Shown here: positions 1 to 13,700 of the stretch, piece after piece | How the letters are laid out: every line of letters starts with the position of its first letter | How positions within the stretch are numbered: position 1 is the stretch's first letter | Notes under the pieces: model-generated | Told to the model about the DNA's origin: nothing | Seen by the model: only the letters and a program-made list of their open reading frames with translations | The model's database searches: none | Made by a program: the position numbers and the translations under genes | Assembly: GCF_015356865.1 (NCBI RefSeq) | Contig: NZ_JAAFZA010000016.1 | Coordinates: forward strand, 22,088-86,087 | From: Catenulispora pinisilvae | Lineage (GTDB): Bacteria > Actinomycetota > Actinomycetes > Streptomycetales > Catenulisporaceae | Reading direction: 5' to 3' | DNA: 64,000 nt

Positions 1-1782
1 CACCGGCGAGGCCGCATACAGACCCGCGGCCATCCCAGCCCGCTGCGAACCTTGACCCGCGAAGAGGAAGCCCACCCGGGTGCCGGTCCGCGCCACACCG
101 CTCACGGTGTGCTCGGCCGGCGTGCCGTCCTGGAGCGCGGCCAGTTCCCGCACCGCGTCGGCCGCGCTGTCCGCAGCGCCGAGCACCACCGCCCGGTTCT
201 CGAACACCGACCGGGTGGTGGCCGCCGACCACGCCACATCGGCCAGCGCGGGCCCGGCTTCGCCGTCCAGCAGTTCGCGCAGTCCGGCGGCCTGACCACT
301 GAGCGCCTCCGGGCCCCGGGCGGACAGCACCAGCGGCACCACACCGGTCAACGGCGCCGGGGCCGGCCCCTGGTCAGTCAGTTCCTCAGCACTGTGAGCC
401 GGCACCGATGCGGGCGGCTCCTCGACGATCACGTGCGCGTTCGTCCCGCTGATCCCGAACGCCGAGACCCCGGCCCGGCGCGGCCGGTCGCCGGCCGGCC
501 AGGACTGCGCCCGGGTCAGCAGCTCGATCTCCCCGGTCGCCCATTCCACCTGGCCCGAGGGCCGGTCCACGTGCAGGGTGCGGGGCATGACGCCGTGCTG
601 CATGGCGAGCACGACCTTGATGACCCCGGCGGCCCCGGCCGCGGCCTGGGTGTGGCCGAAGTTCGACTTCACCGAGCCCAGCCGCAGCGGCCGGCCCTCG
701 GGCCGGTCCTGGCCGTAGGTCGCCAGCAGCGCCCCGGCCTCGATCGGGTCGCCGAGCCGGGTCCCGGTGCCGTGCCCCTCCACCATGTCCACGTCCGAGG
801 GGGTGAGCCCGGCCCCGGCCAGCGCGGCGCGGATCACCCGCTGCTGGGCCGGGCCGTTCGGGGCGGTCAGACCGTTCGAGGCGCCGTCGCCGTTGGTGGC
901 GCTGCCGGTGATCACGGCCAGCACCGGGTGTCCCCGGCGGCGCGCGTCGGAGAGCCGCTCCAACAGGAGCACGCCGGCGCCTTCGCTCCAGCCGGTGCCG
1001 TCGGCGGCCTCGGCATAGGGCTTGCACCGGCCGTCGGCGGCCAGCCCCTGCTGCCGGGAGAAGTCGACGAAGGTGCCGGGGCGCGGCATCACCGTGACCC
1101 CGCCGGCCAGCGCCATCGAGCACTCGCCCGAGCGCAGCGCCTTGGCCGCCAGGTGCATCGCGACCAGCGAGGAGGAGCAGGCCGTGTCGATCGTCACCGA
1201 CGGCCCTTCCAAGCCCAGGGTGTAGGCGACGCGGCCGGAGATGATGCTGGTGGCGCTGCCGGTGATCTGGTAGCCGGAGGCCTCCTCGGAGGTCACCTCG
1301 TAGCCCGAGGCGCCGGCGCCGACGAACACCCCGGTCGCGCTGCCGCGCATGGCCGCCGGGTCGATCCCGGCGTTCTCGAAGGCCTCCCAGGAGATCTCCA
1401 GCAGCAGCCGCTGCTGCGGGTCCATGGCCAGCGCCTCGCGCGGGCTGATCCCGAAGAACCCCGGGTCGAAGGCCGCCACCTCGTCCAGGAAGCCGCCCTC
1501 GGCCACGTAGGAGGTGCCGCTGTGGTCCGGGTCCGGGTCGTAGATCTGGCTCAGGTCCCAGCCGCGGTCGGTCGGGAACGGCCCGATGGCATCGCCCCCG
1601 CGTTCCAGCAGCCGCCACAGGTCACGCGGAGCGCGGATCCCGCCGGGAAACCGGCACCCCATGGCCACGATCGCCAGCGGCTCGGAGTCACCGGCCTCGA
1701 TCCGGCGCAGGCGCTTGCGGGTCTCCTGAAGTTCGGCGGCAGTTCTCTTCAAGTACTCGAAGAGCTTGTCCTGATTCTCCAT
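1..1782 (-). CDS. Modular type I PKS gene A, 5' part (docking, KS, start of AT; module 13)
   Basis: This is the first 594 codons of a PKS that runs off the left edge. It opens with a docking helix ([14 protein letters not shown], residues 1-30). A complete KS follows (about 33-460) with catalytic Cys202 in TACSSSL, a His in the unusual context VEGHGTGT, and KSNFGH. After the KS-AT linker, the last 30 residues begin an AT of the malonyl type ([17 protein letters not shown]), but the specificity motif lies outside the window. I chose ATG 1782 because GGGAGA sits 7 bases upstream. An in-frame ATG at 1797 overlaps the upstream stop (TAATG) and is the alternative. Gene B ends 14 bases upstream, so translation is probably coupled. 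It should take the chain from gene B. Its reductive domains and later modules are not visible. Confidence 0.95.
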   Translation of the reverse strand, partial: MENQDKLFEYLKRTAAELQETRKRLRRIEAGDSEPLAIVAMGCRFPGGIRAPRDLWRLLERGGDAIGPFPTDRGWDLSQIYDPDPDHSGTSYVAEGGFLDEVAAFDPGFFGISPREALAMDPQQRLLLEISWEAFENAGIDPAAMRGSATGVFVGAGASGYEVTSEEASGYQITGSATSIISGRVAYTLGLEGPSVTIDTACSSSLVAMHLAAKALRSGECSMALAGGVTVMPRPGTFVDFSRQQGLAADGRCKPYAEAADGTGWSEGAGVLLLERLSDARRRGHPVLAVITGSATNGDGASNGLTAPNGPAQQRVIRAALAGAGLTPSDVDMVEGHGTGTRLGDPIEAGALLATYGQDRPEGRPLRLGSVKSNFGHTQAAAGAAGVIKVVLAMQHGVMPRTLHVDRPSGQVEWATGEIELLTRAQSWPAGDRPRRAGVSAFGISGTNAHVIVEEPPASVPAHSAEELTDQGPAPAPLTGVVPLVLSARGPEALSGQAAGLRELLDGEAGPALADVAWSAATTRSVFENRAVVLGAADSAADAVRELAALQDGTPAEHTVSGVARTGTRVGFLFAGQGSQRAGMAAGLYAASPV

Positions 1783-1789
1783 AGCACTG

Positions 1790-1795
1790 TCTCCC
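1790..1795 (-). promoter_or_regulatory. RBS of PKS gene A
   Basis: GGGAGA lies 7 bases before ATG 1782. It favours that start over the in-frame ATG at 1797, which would have almost no Shine-Dalgarno site and overlaps the gene B stop codon. Confidence 0.6.
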
Positions 1796-1796
1796 A

Positions 1797-4700
1797 TTAG
1801 TTTTCACCGAACTCCCGGTCCAGGAAGTCGAAGACCTCGTCCGGGGTGGCGGAGCCGAGATCGACCACCGCCTCGTGGACCTGCTGGGCGCCCTGGTCCC
1901 CGAGCCAGCGGGACAGCAGGGCCTGGATCCGCCGCGTGACGTCGTCGCGGGTCCCGGAGTCGGCGGTCAGGCCGGCCAGGCTGGTCTCCAGACGGGCCAG
2001 CTCCTCGAAGATCGGCGCGGGCGCCTGGGCCGGGACGACATCGTCGTCGTCGAACATCAGGGTCCGCAGGTACTCGGCCACCGCCGCCGAGCTCGGCCAG
2101 TCGAAGACCAGCGTCGAGGGCAGCCGCAGCCCGGTCGCGGCGTTGAGCCGGTTGCGCAGTTCCACGGCGGTCAGCGAGTCGAAGCCGAGCTCCTTGAACG
2201 CCCGCGCCGGTTCCACCGCCTCGCGCGAGGAGTGGCCGAGCACGTCGGCGACGTGCGCCCGCACCAGCTCCAGCAGCATCCGGTCGCGCTCGGCCCGGGC
2301 CATGCCGCCGAGCTGCTGCACGATCGAGCGGTCCGCGGCCACCGGGGCGCCGCCGGCCGCCGGCCGCGCCGGGCCGCCGGCCAGGCCCCGCCACAGCGCC
2401 GGCACCGGCTCGCCGCGGCCGGCCCGGGCCCGCATGCCGGGCACGTCCAGCAGCGCCGTCACCAACAGCGCCTCGTCCCGCTCCAGCGCGGCGTCGAACA
2501 GGGCCAGGCCCTGCGCGGCGTCCAGGGCGGTCATCCCGCCGCGGTTCATCCGGCTCCGCTGTTCGGCACTCAGATCGCCGGTCAGGGCACTGGCCTGGGC
2601 CCACAGCCCCCAGTCCAGGGCCACGGCGGCCAGACCGGAGCTGCGGCGGCGCGCGGCCAGGCCGTCCAGGAAGGCGTTGGCCGCGGCGTAGTTGCCCTGG
2701 CCCGAGCCGCCGAACGCGGCCGCCGCCGAGGAGAACATCACGAAGGCGTCCAGGTCCAGGCCCGCCGTCAGCTCGTGCAGGTGCCAGGCGGCGTCGGCCT
2801 TGGGCCGCATCACCGCCGCCACCCGGTCCTCGGTCAGCGAGGTGACCACGCCGTCGTCCAGGACGCCGGCCAGGTGCACCACCGAGGTCAGCGGCCGGTC
2901 GGCGGGCACCGCGGCCAGCACGGCGGCCAGCGCGTCGCGATCGGCGGTGTCGCAGGACACCACCGAGGCCGCGGCCCCGCTGTCGGCCAGCCGCGCGGCC
3001 AGCGCCGCGACCGCCGGAGCCGCCGGGCCCGAGCGGCTGGCCAGGACCAGCCGGCCGGCCCGGCCGGAGCCGGCCAGGTGCCCGGCGACCAGAGCCGCCA
3101 GCGTCCCGGTGCCACCGGTGAGCAGGACCGTGCCGTCGCGGCGCGGCGTGGTCGGCACCGTCAGCACGATCTTGCCGATCTGCCGGGCCTGGCTCATGAA
3201 ACGCAGCGCGTCGGGCGCGCGGCGCACATCCCAGCACCGCACCGGCAGAGCCGTCAGGCTCCCGGCCGCCAGCAAAGAGGTGATCTCGGCCAGCAGCTCG
3301 CCCAGCCGGTCCGGTCCGGCCTCGGCGGTGGAGAAGGCCCGGTAACGGACGCCGGGATGGTCGGCGGCCACCTGCTCGGCGTCCCGGATGTCGGTCTTGC
3401 CCATCTCGATGAACGCGCCGCCGCGCGGCAGCAGCCGCAGCGAGGCGTCGGTCAGCTCACCGGCCAGAGCGTTCAGGACGATGTCCATGCCCTGATCCGC
3501 GGTGACGGCCGCGAACTTCTCCTGGAAGCCGGCGTCCCGGGAGGACGCGAGGTGATCGTCGTCCAGGCCCAGAGCCCGCAACGCGTCCCACTTGGCCGGG
3601 CTGGCGGTGGCGAACACCTCCAGGCCCAGATGCCGGGCCAGGTGGACCGCGGCCATCCCGACCCCGCCGGCCGCGGCGTGGATCAGGATCCGCTGACCGG
3701 CCCGGGCCCCGGCCAGGTCGACCAGGCCGTACCGGGCGGTCACGTAGGCGACCGGGACGGCCGCGGCCTGGGCGTGGGTGAGCCCTGCCGGGACGGGGGC
3801 CACCAGCCGCGCGTCGAGCACGGCCACCGGCCCGACGGCACCGGTCGCCATGCCGAGCACCCGGTCACCGACCGCGATCCCGGTCACCGCGCCACCGATC
3901 TCGGTGACCACCCCGGCGACCTCGCTGCCCAGCTGCCCGCGGTCCGGGTCCAGCTCCAGCGGCAGCAGGTCGAGCGTGGCCATGACGTCGCGGAAGTTCA
4001 CCCCGGCCGCGCGGACCGCGACCCGGATCCGGCCCGGGCCCAGCGGTTCCAGCGCCGCCGGGTGTTCGACCAGGCCCAGGCCGTCCAGGGTGCCGCGGTT
4101 GAGCACCGCCAGGCGCCAGGGCCCGGCGGCCGGCGGCACCAGCGTGCCGAACGGCCGGGACAGCCGCCGGGCCAGCACGATCCCGGCCCGCACGGCCAGC
4201 TCCGGTTCAACCGAACCGAGCGCCGCCAGGAGCGTGCAGACCCCGTCCGAGCCTTCGTTCGGCAGGTCGGCCAGGACCAGTCGGTCCGGGTTCTCGGACT
4301 GCGCCGAGCGGATCAGGCCCCACAGGGCGGCGCCGCCCAGGTCGCCGACGAAATCGCCGGGGCCGGTCGCGACCGCGCCGCGGGTCACCAGGACCAGGCG
4401 GGCCGACAGCAGTTCGTCGGCGGTGAGCCAATGCTGGGCCAGGGCCAGGGCGTCGGTGGTGGCCCGGCGGGCGGCGGCGGCTTCGTCGGCCGGGTTGTCG
4501 CTCTGGCCGCCGCTCTGGCTGCCGACCGCGGCCAGCACGGTGTCGGGCACCGGCGCGCCGTCCCGGATCGCCGCGACCAGCGCGGCCAGGTCCGGGAACG
4601 TCCCGGTGAACGGGATGTCGGCGGCCAGGTGGTGCCGGTCCGGACCGACCAGGACCATGCGCCCGGCCGGGGCGTCCTCGGCGACCGGGGTCCAGTCCAG

Positions 4701-7700
4701 GCTGAACAGCCCGTCCCGGGTCGGGCCGGTGGCCGCGCCCAGCCGCGCCGCCGGCACCGGCAGCGACACCATCGACTCCACCGACAGCACCGGCAGCCCG
4801 GTGTCGTCGGCGACCGCCAGCGTCAGCCCGGTTCCCTTGGCGTCCACGCCGAGCCGCACCCGCAGCGCGGTGGCGCCGGAGGCGTGCAGCGTCACCCCCT
4901 GCCAGGCGAACGGCAGCAGGATCTCCCCCGGGCCGGCTTCCCGGACCACGGGTCCGGCCAGCATCGAGGCGTGCAGGACGGCGTCCAGCAACGCCGGGTG
5001 CAGGCCGAACGCCGCGGCCTCGGCGGCCGCCTGGTCCGGCAGCCGGACCTCGGCGAACACCTCGGTGCCGCGCCGCCACACCGCGTGCAGGCCGCGGAAG
5101 ACCGGGCCGTATCCGTACCCGGACTCGGTCAGCCGCTCGTAGAAGCCGTCCACCGGGACCGGCGTGGCGTCGGCCGGCGGCCAGGCCGCCAGGCCCTCCA
5201 CCGTGCCGGGGCCGACCACCGGGGCCAGCAGGCCGGTGGCGTGCCGGGTCCAGCCGGTCAGCTCGTCGGCGTCGACGGGCCGGGAGTGGATCTCCAGCGT
5301 GCGGTAGCCCTCGGCGTCCGCGTCGGCCACCCGCACCTGGACCTGCACCCCGGCCGTCCCGGCCGGCAGCACCAGCGGGGTCTCCAGGGTCAGCTCGTCC
5401 AGCCGGGGGCAGCCCGCGACGTCGCCGGCCCGGACCGCCATCTCCACGAAGCCCGTTCCGGGCAACAGCACCACGCCGCCCACGGCGTGATCGGCGAGCC
5501 AGGGCTGCAAGCTCGGCGCCAGCAGGCCGGTCACCAACAGGCCACCGCCGGCGGCCAGGTCCACGGCCGCCGCCAGCAGCGGATGGTCCGTGGTGTCCAG
5601 GCCGATCGACGAGGCGTCGGGACGGCGTGGCACCGGCACCGGCCAGAAGCGCTCCGACTGGAACGCGTAGGTGGGCAGCTGCACCCGGCGGCTCGCGCCG
5701 ACGACCGCCGGCCAGTCGACGTCGACACCGCGCACCCACGCCTCGGCGAACGAGGCCAGCAGCCGCTCCGGGCCGCCGTCGTCGCGCCGCAGCGAGCCGC
5801 AGACCAGCGCGTCGGGGGCGCCGGCATGTTCCAGCGTCTCGGTGACCGGGGCGGTGAGCACCGGATGCGGCGACATCTCCAGGAAGATCTCGTGCCCGGA
5901 GTCGGCCAGGGCGCGCACGGCCCGGTCGAACTCGACCGTCGCGCGCAGGCTGTCGAACCAGTAACCGGCGCCCAGCTCAGGGCCCTGAAGCCACTCGCCG
6001 GAGACGGCCGAGACCAGCGGAATGGCCAGCCGGCCGGGGGCGATCGGGGCGAGCGCGGCGGTGATCTCGTCGCGCAGCTGGTCGACCTGGGCGCTGTGTG
6101 AGGCGTAGTCGACGGGGATACGACGGGCCCGAACTTCGTCGGCCTCACAAGCCGCGAGGAGTTCGGACAGCGCCTCGGGCTCACCCGACACGACTGTCGC
6201 CGAGGGGCCATTGACCACGGCGATCGAGAGGCGGTCGCCGAAGCCTGCGATACGAGCTCGTACCGCCTCGACCGGCTCGGCTACGGAGACCATCCCGCCC
6301 GCGCCGGCCAACACGCGAAGCGCACGACTGCGCAGGGCGACCACCCGCGCGCCATCTTCCAAAGACAACGCACCGGCGACAGTCGCAGCAGCGATCTCGC
6401 CTTGGGAATGGCCGACCACCGCATCCGGGACGACCCCGGCGGCCTGCCATACGGCGGCCAGCGACACCATCACCGCCCACAAGGCCGGCTGCACGACATC
6501 CACGGCCTCAAGTGCGGCCGGATCAGCCAGAACCTCGTCCAGGGACCAGTCCACGAATGGTGCCAGGGCACGGCCGCACTCAGCGAGGCGGTCAGCGAAC
6601 ACCGGCGAAGACTGGGCCAGCTCGCGGCCCATACCGGCCCACTGCGCGCCCTGGCCCGGGAACACGAACACCGATCGGCCAGACACCGACGTCGAGCCGG
6701 CCACTACCGAACCGGCGGTCTGGCCGGTCGCCACTGCGGCCAAGCCGGCTGCCAGTTCCTGGCGGGCCGATCCGACCACCACTGCCCGGTGCTCGAACAC
6801 CGAGCGGGTAGCGGCCAAGGACCACGCCACGTCGCGCACGTCGATGTCAGGGCGCGCCACAGCCGACTCCCGCAACCGCTCAGCCTGCGAACACAACGCC
6901 GCATCCGAACGGCCCGACACCAGCCACGGCACCACACCATCGACCACCGGATCAGCCCCGGTACCGGCATCAACCGTCGAACCCTCGATGACCGGCGGCT
7001 CCTCCAGGATCACGTGCGCGTTCGTCCCGCTGATCCCGAACGAGGACACCCCGGCCCGCCGCGGACGCCCGGACGCCGGCCACGGCACCGGCTCGGTCAG
7101 CAGCCTGACGTTGCCCGCGTCCCAGTCGATGTGCGGCGAGGGCTCGGTGATGTGCAGGGTCTGCGGCAGCGTCCGGTTCTGGAGCGCCAGGACCATCTTG
7201 ATCACGCCGGCGGCGCCGGCCGCGGCCTGGGTGTGGCCGATGTTCGACTTCACCGAGCCCAGCCACAGCGGCCGGTCCTCGGGCCGGTCGCGGCCGTAGG
7301 TCGCCATCAGCGCGCCGGCCTCGATCGGGTCGCCGAGTTCGGTCCCGGTGCCGTGCGCCTCGACCACGTCCACGTCGGCGACCGAGAGCCCGGCCACGGA
7401 CAGCGCGGCGCGGATGACCCGCTGCTGGGAGGGGCCGTTCGGGGCGGTCAGACCGTTGGAGGCGCCGTCCTGGTTGATCGCGCTGCCCCGGACCACCGCA
7501 AGGACCTGATGCCCGTTGCGTCGCGCGTCGCTCAGCCGCTCCAGCACCACCATGCCGACGCCCTCGGCCATGCCCATGCCGTCGGCCGTCGCCGAGAACG
7601 CCTTGCTGCGGCCGTCGGGGGCCAGGCCCCGCTGCCGGGAGAACGACACCAGGTCGCCGGGGGTCGCCATGATCGTGACGCCGCCGGCCAGGGCCAGGGC

Positions 7701-10700
7701 GCATTCGCCGGAGCGCAGCGCCTGGGCCGCGAGGTGGATGGTGACCAGCGAGGACGAGCAGGCGGTGTCCACGGTCACGGCCGGGCCTTCGAGCCCGAAC
7801 ACGTAGGACACCCGCCCGGACAGCACGCTGGTCGCATTGCCGGTCATCAGGTGGCCTTCCAGCCCGCCGGTCCCCTGCAACGCCGCCTGGAGTCCGACGC
7901 CGTAGTTGGACGTCGCACCGCCGACGAACACGCCGGTCCGGCTGCCCCGCAGGGCGCGGGGATCGAGCCCGGCCCGCTCCAGCGCCTCCCAGGACACTTC
8001 GAGCAACATCCGCTGCTGCGGGTCCATCGCCAGCGCCTCGCGCGGGCTGATCCCGAAGAACGCGGCGTCGAAGTCCGTGGCCGCGCCGACGAAGCCGCCG
8101 CCGCGCACGTAGGAGGTGCCCTCGCGGGTCGAGTCGGCGTCGTAGATCAGGTCCAGCGGCCACTCCCGGTCCCGCGGCAGGTCCGAGACCGCGTCGGTCC
8201 CGGTGGACAGCAGCCGCCAGAAGCCCTCCGGGTCCCGGACGTCGCCGGGGTACCGGCAGCTCATCGCCACGATCACGATCGGGTCGACGTCCTGGTCCGT
8301 GGCCGGTCCGGCCGGGGCCGCCGGCGGGTTCGCGGCCGTGGCCGGCTCGGCCTCCGCCGCCCCGAACATCTCAGTGCGCAGATACCGCGCCAGCACCAGC
8401 GGGGTCGGGTAGTCGAACAGCAGCGTGGCCGGCAGCCGCAGCCCGGTCACCCGGCTGACCTGCTGGCGCATCTCCAGCGTGGTCAGCGAGTCGAAGCCGA
8501 GGTCGGCGAAGGCCCGCTCGGCGTCGACGGCGTCCGCCGAGTCGTGGGACAGGACGATGGCCACACCGGTGCGGATCAGGTCGATCAGCGCCCGCTCCTG
8601 CTCGGCCACCGGCTGGCCGCCGAGCCGCTCGGCCAGTTCACCGCGGTCCAGGGCGGTCTGCGGGCCGGAGTCCGCGCCGGTGGCGCCCTGTTCCTGCTGG
8701 GCGGCCACCACCTCGGGCAGATCCCGGACGAACGGGCTGGGCGCGGCGGCGAACTGCGGCCAGTCCACGTCCATCACCGCCAGCAGCGGGTCGCCCTCGG
8801 CCAGCGCCTGGCCCAGGGCCTTGAGCGCCGGCTCCGGGTCCATCGGCGGCAGCGCGCCGCGCCGCATGCGCTGCCGGACCGCGTCGTTGGCCTCGGCGAC
8901 ACCGCCGCCGGCCCAGGGGCCGTAGGCCACGGACAGCGCGGCCAGGCCCTGCGCCGCCCGGTGTTCGGCCAGCGCGTCCAGGTAGGCGTTCGCGGCGGCG
9001 TAGTTGCCCTGGCCCGCTCCGCCCAGCGTGGCGGCGGCGGACGAGAACAGCACGAAGGCGTCAAGGTCCTGATCGGCGGTCAGCTCGTGCAGGTGCGCCG
9101 CGCCGGTGGCCTTGGCCGTCAGGACCGAGGCCAGGCGGGCGGCGTCCAGGCCGTCCAGCAGGCCGTCGTCCAGGATGCCGGCGGTGTGCAGGATCGTGGA
9201 CAGCGCCGGGCCGTCCGCGCCGATCCGCGCGAGCAGACCGGCCACCGCTTCCCGGCGGCCGACGTCGGCAGTCAGGACCGCCACCGCCGCGCCGCGCTCG
9301 GCCACCTGCGCGGCCAGGCCCGCGACCCCGGTCGCGACCGGACCCGACCGGCTGGTCAGCACCACTCGCGGCGCGCCCAGGTCGGCCAGCCAGCCGGCCA
9401 GGTGTCCGGCGAGGGCGCCGGTGCCGCCGGTGATCAGGACACTGCCGCGCGGCGACCAGTCGTCGGCGACGGTCCGCGCCAGCGGCGCGTGCCCCAGCCG
9501 CCGGGCCAGGATGCCCGAGCCGCGCACCGCGACCTGGTCCTCCTCACAGCCGGCCAGCACCGCGCACAGCCGGTTCGCGGCCCTGTCGTCCAGCCCGGCG
9601 GGCAGGTCGATCAGGCCGCCCCAGCGGTCCCGGTGCTCCAGGGCCACCACCCGGCCCAGGCCCCAAGCCTGGGCCTGGACCGGGTTGGCCAGCGCCTCGC
9701 CGGCCCCGGTGGCGACCGCGCCGCGGGTCAGCACCCACAGCGGGGCGTCGGCGCCGATATCGCCGAGCGCCTGGACCAGGGTCAGCGTCGCGGCCAGACC
9801 GCGGGAGACCTCGGGCTGGTCGGCCAGCGGCGTCTCATCCAGGGCGAGCAGCGATACCACGCCGGACACCGGAGTCCCGGCCTCGGCTTCGGTGATCCGC
9901 TCCACCAGCGCCGCGCGGTCGGTGTCGCCGTCGATCACGACGGTCTGCGCACCATGGCCGGCGAGCGCCCGCGCCGTCTCGGCGGCGGTCTCCGCTTCGG
10001 TCTCCGGCGCCACGATCAGCCACCGGCCGTCCAGGCGCACGTCCTGCGGGTCGGCGACCGGGGACCACCACACCCGGTACCGCCAGTTGTCGATGGCGGC
10101 CCGTTCCCGTTCCCGGCGCCGCCAGGCGGCCAGCGCCGGGACGATCTCGTCGAAGGAGCGGGTCCCGTCCACGGCCAGGGTGTCGGCCAGGACTCGCAGG
10201 TCGCCGCCTTCGACGGCGGCCCAGAACTCGGATTCGGCGGGCAGGCCCGATCCGTCGGCTCCAGCCGGGAGGACAGAGCCCTGCGACGTCAGCGGGGCCG
10301 GCCAGAGCCGGCGTCCCTGGAAGGCGTAGGTGGGCAACGCGATCCGCCGCCCGCCGCCGAGGACCTTGGCCCAGTCCACGGCGACGCCCTTGCCGAAGGC
10401 CCGCGCCATCACCGAGAGGATCTGGACCGCGCCGCTGTTGTCCTGGTGCGTAGTTCCGGAGACCACCGGGGTGACCGCGATACCGGTCTCCTCGAAGACA
10501 TCCGCGACCGCGCCCTCCAGCGTCGGATGCGGAGACACCTCGATGAACGAATAGAAGCCTTCGTTCGCCAGATCGCGGATCGCGTCAGCGAACCGGACCG
10601 TGTTGCGGACGTTGGCGAACCAGTAGCCCGCATCCAGCTCGCTACCGGGGACCCACCGGGACAGGGCCGTGGAGAAGAACGGCACCCGGCCCGCGTCAGG

Positions 10701-13700
10701 CACCACGTCGGCCAGGTCTCTCGCCAACGCCGATTCCAGCGTCTGGACCCCGGCCGAATGCGCCACGAAGTCCGTCTGCGGAACGCGCCAGCGCATCATC
10801 CGCTGCGCAGCCAACTCCGCCTCGAACTCGGAAACAGCCTCCGGCTCACCCGACACCACCGTCGCCGCCGGACCATTCACCGCAGCCACCGAAAGCCGCT
10901 CACCCCACGGCTCCATCAGCCCACGAACCCGCTCCTCACCCATCACCACCGAGACCATCGCGCCCGCGGTGTTCAGGCCGGACAAGGCCCGAGACCGCAC
11001 CACGACCACCCGCGCCGCATCAGCGAGAGACAACGCACCGGCGACCGTCGCCGCCGCGATCTCGCCCTGCGAGTGACCAACCACCGCATCCGGTGTGACG
11101 CCAGCCGCCTGCCAGATCGCAGCCAACGACACCATCACCGCCCACAACACCGGCTGCACAACCTCAGCCGCATCCAACGACGGCGCACCCTCAACCCCGT
11201 TCACCACATCCAGCAACGACCACGACACCAGAGGAGCCAACGCCGCCGCACACTCCGCCATCCGCGCCGCAAAAACCGGGCAGGACACCAACAACTCCCG
11301 ACCCATACCAACCCACTGCGCCCCCTGACCCGGGAACACGAACACCGTCTTCCCGACATCACCGGCGACACCGGTCATGACAGTCGACAGGCCGCGGCCC
11401 TCGGCGAGGGCGTCCAGCCCGGCCAGTGCCTCGGTGCGATCGGCGCCCAGCACGATGGCGCGGTGCTCGAACAGCGATCTCGTGGTGGCCAGGGACCAGC
11501 CGACGTCCCGCGGGTCCGCGTCCGCGCCGTCCGCGCCGGCCAGGAACCGGGCGAGCCGGGTCGCCTGCGCCGACAGGCCGTCAGCGGTGCGGGAGGAGAC
11601 GAGCCACGGCGTCACCCCGGTCACCAGCGGCTCGGCCGGGACCACGGCGGCGGACGCCGGGCCTGCGGGCTCGGCCGGACCGCCGATGCCCAGGTCGGCC
11701 GGTTCGGCCGCCGGCTCCTCGGCCGGCGCCTGCTCGATGATGGTGTGGACGTTCGTACCGCTCATGCCGAACGCCGAGACCCCGGCCCGGCGCGGCCGGT
11801 CCACGGCCGGCCAGGCGACCGGCTCGCTCAGCAGCCTGACGTTCCCGGCCGTCCAGTCCACGTGCGACGAGGGGGTCTGGGCGTGCAGGGTCCGCGGCAG
11901 CACGCCGTTGCGGATCGCCATCACCATCTTGATCACCCCGGCGACGCCGGCGGCGGCCTGGGAGTGGCCGATGTTCGACTTCACCGAGCCCAGCCACAGC
12001 GGCCGGTCGGCTTCGTGGTCCAGGCCGTAGGTGGCCAGCAGCGCCTGGGCCTCGATCGGGTCGCCGAGCACCGTGCCGGTGCCGTGCGCCTCGACCGCGT
12101 CCACCTCGTCCCCGGACAGCCCGGCGGCGGCCAGCGCGGCGCGGATGACCCGCTGCTGCGACGGGCCGTTCGGGGCGGTCAGACCGTTGGAAGCGCCGTC
12201 TTGGTTGATCGCGCTACCGCGGACCACCGCCAGCACCTCGTGCCCGTTGCGGCGGGCGTCGGACAGCCGCTCCAGCAGCAGCATGCCGACGCCCTCGCCG
12301 ATACCCATGCCGTCTGCGGAGTCGGAGAACGCCTTGCAGCGGCCGTCCGGGGCCAGGCCCTGGGTCTGGCTGAAGCCGATGAACACGGCCGGGTTGGCCG
12401 TCACCCACACCCCGCCGGCCAGCGCCAGCGCGCACTCGCCGTTGCGCAAGGCCTGCGCGGCCAGGTGCAGGGCCACCAGCGCGGAGGAACACGCGGTGTC
12501 GATCGTCACCGCCGGACCGACCAGGCCCAGCGCGTAGGACACCCGGCCGGACAGCACGCTGGCGGCGTTGCCGGTGATCATGTGCCCGTCCAGGTCGCCG
12601 AGGCTGGCACTGTAACCGGACGGCGAGGCGCCGACGAAGACGCCGGTCTGGGTGCCGCGCAGCGCGACCGGGTCCAGGCCGGCCCGTTCGAACGCCTCCC
12701 AGGAGGTGTCCAGGAGCAGCCGCTGCTGCGGGTCCATGGCGATCGCCTCGCGCGGGCTGATCCCGTAGAAGGCGGCGTCGAAGTCGGCGACTCCCTGGGC
12801 GAAACCGCCGGCCTTCACATACGAGGTGCCCGGGTGTGCCGGATCGGGATGGTAGATCTCTTCGATGTTCCAGCCCCGGTCCCGGGGGAACTCCGCGACC
12901 GTGTCGGCGCCGGCGTCCACCAGCTGCCACAGGTCTTCCGGAGTGCGCACCCCGCCCGGGTAGCGGCAGGCCATCGCCACGATGACGATCGGGTCGTCGT
13001 CGGCCGCGGCCCCGAACGGCTGCGGGACCGGCGTCACCGGATCGGCGGCCGGTGTGCCGCCGAGCCGCGTGCGCAGGAATTCGGCGACGGCGGCCGGGTT
13101 CGGATGGTCGAACAGCAGCGTGGCGGGCAGCCGCAGACCGGTCTCGGCGTTCAGCCGGTTCCGCAGTTCCACGGCGGTCAGCGAGTCGAAGCCGAGATCG
13201 CTGAACGCCCGGCCGGCCGGCACGGCCTCGGTCGAGGTGTGGCCGAGCACGCCGGCCGCCTCGGTCCGCACCAGGTCGACCAGCAGCCGGTCCTGGTCGG
13301 CGCGGGACAGCCCGGCCAACCGCCGGCCCAGGCCGGTCGGCTCAAGAACACCGGCCGGACCGGTACGCTCGGCATCGGCGTCGGCGTCGGCGGCCAAGGC
13401 GCTCCGCACCTCGGGGAGGTCGCCGATCAAGGTGCTGACCCGGCGCAGGCTGAAGGCCGGGGCGAACTTGGCCCAGTCGACGTCGGCCACGGTGAGCAGG
13501 TCCTCGCCGGCGTCCAGGGCCTCGCCCAGCAGCCGGACCAGCGTCGCCGGCTCCATCAGCCGGAGTCCGCGGCGCTCCAGGTACCGGGCGCCCTCGGCCT
13601 CGGTCATGCCGCCGCCGCCCCACGGGCCCCAGGCCATCGAGGTGGCCGCCAGGCCGCGCGAGCGCCGGTCCTGGACCAGCGCGTCGAGGTGGGCGTTGGC

